Of a stretch of DNA of 5,869 nucleotides, positions 5,733 through 5,869 are shown one piece after another. The notes under the pieces are model-generated. The model was not told the DNA's origin and made no database searches. It saw nothing but the letters and a program-made list of their open reading frames with translations. Numbering within the stretch: position 1 is the first letter of the stretch; every line of letters begins with the position of its first letter. The stretch is from assembly GCA_037134755.1 (NCBI GenBank), contig JBAXLO010000256.1, forward strand, positions 1-5,869, given 5' to 3'. This DNA is from JBAXLO01 sp037134755 (GTDB lineage: Bacteria; Bacteroidota; Bacteroidia; Bacteroidales; JACABE01). The position numbers and the translations under genes were made by a program.

Positions 5733-5740
5733 TATATTTG
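5733..5740 (+). promoter_or_regulatory. TAnnTTTG -7 element pointing out of the window
   Basis: TATATTTG matches the TAnnTTTG consensus exactly and overlaps the left arm of the palindrome at 5736-5759. No TTG lies at a suitable distance upstream; the nearest, at 5720-5722, is too close. If used, it would start a rightward transcript beyond the window edge. Confidence 0.3.
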
Positions 5741-5759
5741 TACGGTATACCGTACAAAT
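5736..5759. promoter_or_regulatory. 24-bp perfect palindrome, probable operator
   Basis: The core GTACGGTATACCGTAC is extended by ATTT on the left and AAAT on the right without a mismatch, making a 24-bp perfect dyad. Its centre, GTATAC, recalls operators of GntR-family and similar dimeric repressors, but the regulator cannot be named. It overlaps TATATTTG on the plus strand and a near match, AAAATTTG, on the minus strand (5755-5762), so a bound protein could block transcription both toward the ATPase gene and toward a gene beyond the right edge. Confidence 0.55.
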
Positions 5760-5823
5760 TTTCGAAATCAGCAAAAACCATAAATCTAAATAAAAATTCG
5801 TATTGATTTGTTTTAAAGTTATT

Positions 5824-5865
5824 CCAATCACCCCACACCTGTCTACCCCACCTAACCTCCCCTGA
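5824..5865 (+). repeat. Pyrimidine-rich tract resembling the 4361-4390 repeat
   Basis: The stretch CACCCCACACCTGTCTACCC followed by CACCTAACCTCCCCT shares composition and short words (CCTACC/CTACCCC, CACACC, CCTCCCCT) with the tract at 4366-4390. The window ends just after it, so its full extent is unseen. Confidence 0.35.
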
Positions 5866-5869
5866 AATG

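Overview
This AT-rich window most likely comes from a member of the Bacteroidota. Three things suggest this. The candidate promoters carry the TAnnTTTG -7 element of that phylum. Most start codons lack a Shine-Dalgarno sequence. The gaps are filled with short palindromic dispersed repeats (CTCTCCTAAGGAGAG type, TTTCGACnnnnCTCAAGG type) that I associate with Bacteroidota genomes. Genus cannot be fixed from the sequence. It looks like an accessory region of loosely packed genes separated by repeats, with no housekeeping operon.

Layout: three genes run leftward in the first half. Read in transcription order they are a degenerate tyrosine recombinase (2772-1906), a four-helix-bundle protein of the S23/23S rRNA intervening-sequence family (1677-1303), and a FemAB/GNAT-type aminoacyl- or acyltransferase-like protein (1210-191). 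The gaps between them (1678-1905 and 1211-1302) and the stretch after the last gene (about 75-152) hold one family of degenerate repeats built on CTTAGTTCGCTCCATCGC. Its orientation flips from gap to gap, so the four-helix-bundle gene lies between inverted copies that match at 23 of 24 positions.

The region 2773-3421 has no convincing gene. It holds overlapping candidate promoters for both strands and a doubtful 93-codon ORF in decayed repeat-like sequence. A 238-aa protein of unknown function follows on the plus strand (3422-4138), with a strong intrinsic terminator at 4172-4216. The gap 4139-4527 is repeat-rich. The last gene (5646-4528, minus strand) is an AAA+/STAND-like ATPase of the archaeal-ATPase (MNS) type with a C-terminal winged helix. 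Its upstream region has two perfect tandem 14-mers next to the start codon and, about 90 bp further up, a 24-bp perfect palindrome that overlaps a TAnnTTTG element.

Nothing in the sequence ties these genes into one pathway. The most interesting item is the repeat-bracketed four-helix-bundle gene beside a recombinase with substituted catalytic residues. It could be a repeat-associated cassette, but no known mobile system can be named from this window alone.
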